From contig CADCIP010000003.1 in the NCBI GenBank assembly GCA_902801485.1, positions 1 to 64,000 on the forward strand: a stretch of DNA of 64,000 bases, written 5' to 3'. The notes under the pieces were generated by a model, which was not told the origin of the DNA, searched no databases, and saw only the letters and a list, made by a program, of their open reading frames with translations. This document shows positions 63,656-64,000 of the stretch, piece by piece; position 1 is the first letter of the stretch, and every line of letters begins with the position of its first letter. A program made the position numbers and the translations under genes. Source of the DNA: an uncultured Bacteroidales bacterium (lineage in GTDB: Bacteria; Bacteroidota; Bacteroidia; Bacteroidales; Bacteroidaceae).

Positions 63656-64000
63656 TTTTGAACTCTATTCGTCAAGTCAATGAACTCTGCCACACTTAAT
63701 TGCTCTGGGCGTTTGTTGAATATCTCATCCTGAAGGAAGGCTGAGTGATCCAACAGAGGCAGTCCGATCTTGGCCCTCTCTGCATCCAACTCGCCAAGAA
63801 GCGGACGGATATTGTTGCGTAGCGTCTTGCGCCGTTGGTTAAAGGTTGTCTTTACCAAACGCTTGAAAAGTTTTTCGTCGCAGCCTAATTCTTTTGTGTT
63901 GTTGCGAGTCATCCTGATGACTGCGCTCTTTACCTTTGGTGGCGGATTGAATACGTGTTCGTGTACAGTAAACAGATATTCTACATCATACCACGCTTGA
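63634..64000 (-). CDS. rsmA: 16S rRNA dimethyladenosine transferase RsmA (KsgA), N-terminus off the right edge
   Basis: Only the C-terminal about 121 residues are in the window; the frame continues to the right edge (AWYDVEYLFTVHEHVFNPPP, KVKSAVIRMTRN). FNQRRKTLRNNIRPLLG and RPEQLSVAEFIDLTNRVQKE are typical of the RsmA C-terminal helical domain. RsmA dimethylates A1518 and A1519 of 16S rRNA during 30S maturation. The last residues ELRIEN and the TGA stop are encoded by a GAATTGA-family repeat (GAATTGAGAATTGA), so the native end appears to have been overwritten. Confidence 0.93.
   Translation of the reverse strand, partial: QAWYDVEYLFTVHEHVFNPPPKVKSAVIRMTRNNTKELGCDEKLFKRLVKTTFNQRRKTLRNNIRPLLGELDAERAKIGLPLLDHSAFLQDEIFNKRPEQLSVAEFIDLTNRVQKELRIEN

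Overview
The window comes from a member of the order Bacteroidales, most likely a Prevotellaceae-like gut or oral species. The evidence is the promoter grammar (TTTG, about 20 bp, then TAnnTTTG) in front of most genes, the near absence of purine-rich ribosome binding sites, BspA-type leucine-rich-repeat proteins, DUF3098, DUF4271 and DUF349 genes, and surface proteins ending in a short T9SS-like tail (xIYxLxGxxV...GIYIxxGKK). It is chromosomal and mostly housekeeping, with islands of surface-protein and repeat-driven variation. I saw no prophage, conjugative element, CRISPR array, rRNA or tRNA gene.

Layout. 1-5865 (minus): two BspA-like surface protein genes, the first running off the left edge, with an orphan C-terminal cassette between them. 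6148-7737 (plus): a membrane TPR/HTH-type regulator divergent from the second BspA gene; both divergent promoters carry the same direct repeat at the same spacing. 7751-10702 (minus): an exported amidase/golvesin-like protein. 10715-11069: regulatory DNA with a three-copy motif and a candidate small RNA. 11070-23056 (plus): housekeeping run miaB, ftsX, DUF3098, uppP, truB, queA, folK, metK (behind a SAM-II-like riboswitch), LOG, DUF4271, hemD, rnpA, yidD, a short TatD and a CoA-transferase. 23280-35562 (plus): an exported tandem TldD-like protein, argS, an RNase H, an LTA-synthase-like sulfatase, PAP2, an outer-membrane protein, metG and ddh. 35780-49800 (plus): two giant paralogous surface proteins (about 2,300 residues each). 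49960-53836: an arabinose operon (araD, araA, FGGY kinase). 53858-56084: a RAYT-like HUH transposase, a cluster of palindromic REP-like repeats and a truncated DUF4143 ATPase remnant. 56227-64000 (minus): cysS, a secreted zinc-protease-like protein, a TSCPD protein, a DUF349 protein, corA and the 3' part of rsmA.

Themes. (1) Two families of short dispersed repeats, a GC-rich palindrome (AAAGCCCCCTC... or CCTCACCCC...) and an AT-rich GAATTGA-type repeat, sit at gene ends and are repeatedly read in frame as protein. They form parts of the C-terminal tails of two surface genes, the last residues of the sulfatase, a loop of MiaB, and the last residues and stop codon of rsmA. (2) A RAYT-type transposase next to a dense palindrome cluster is a plausible source of REP-like repeat mobility. 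(3) Recombination among surface-protein genes is visible as a 99-bp perfect duplication in the BspA locus and near-identical 3' ends in the giant pair.
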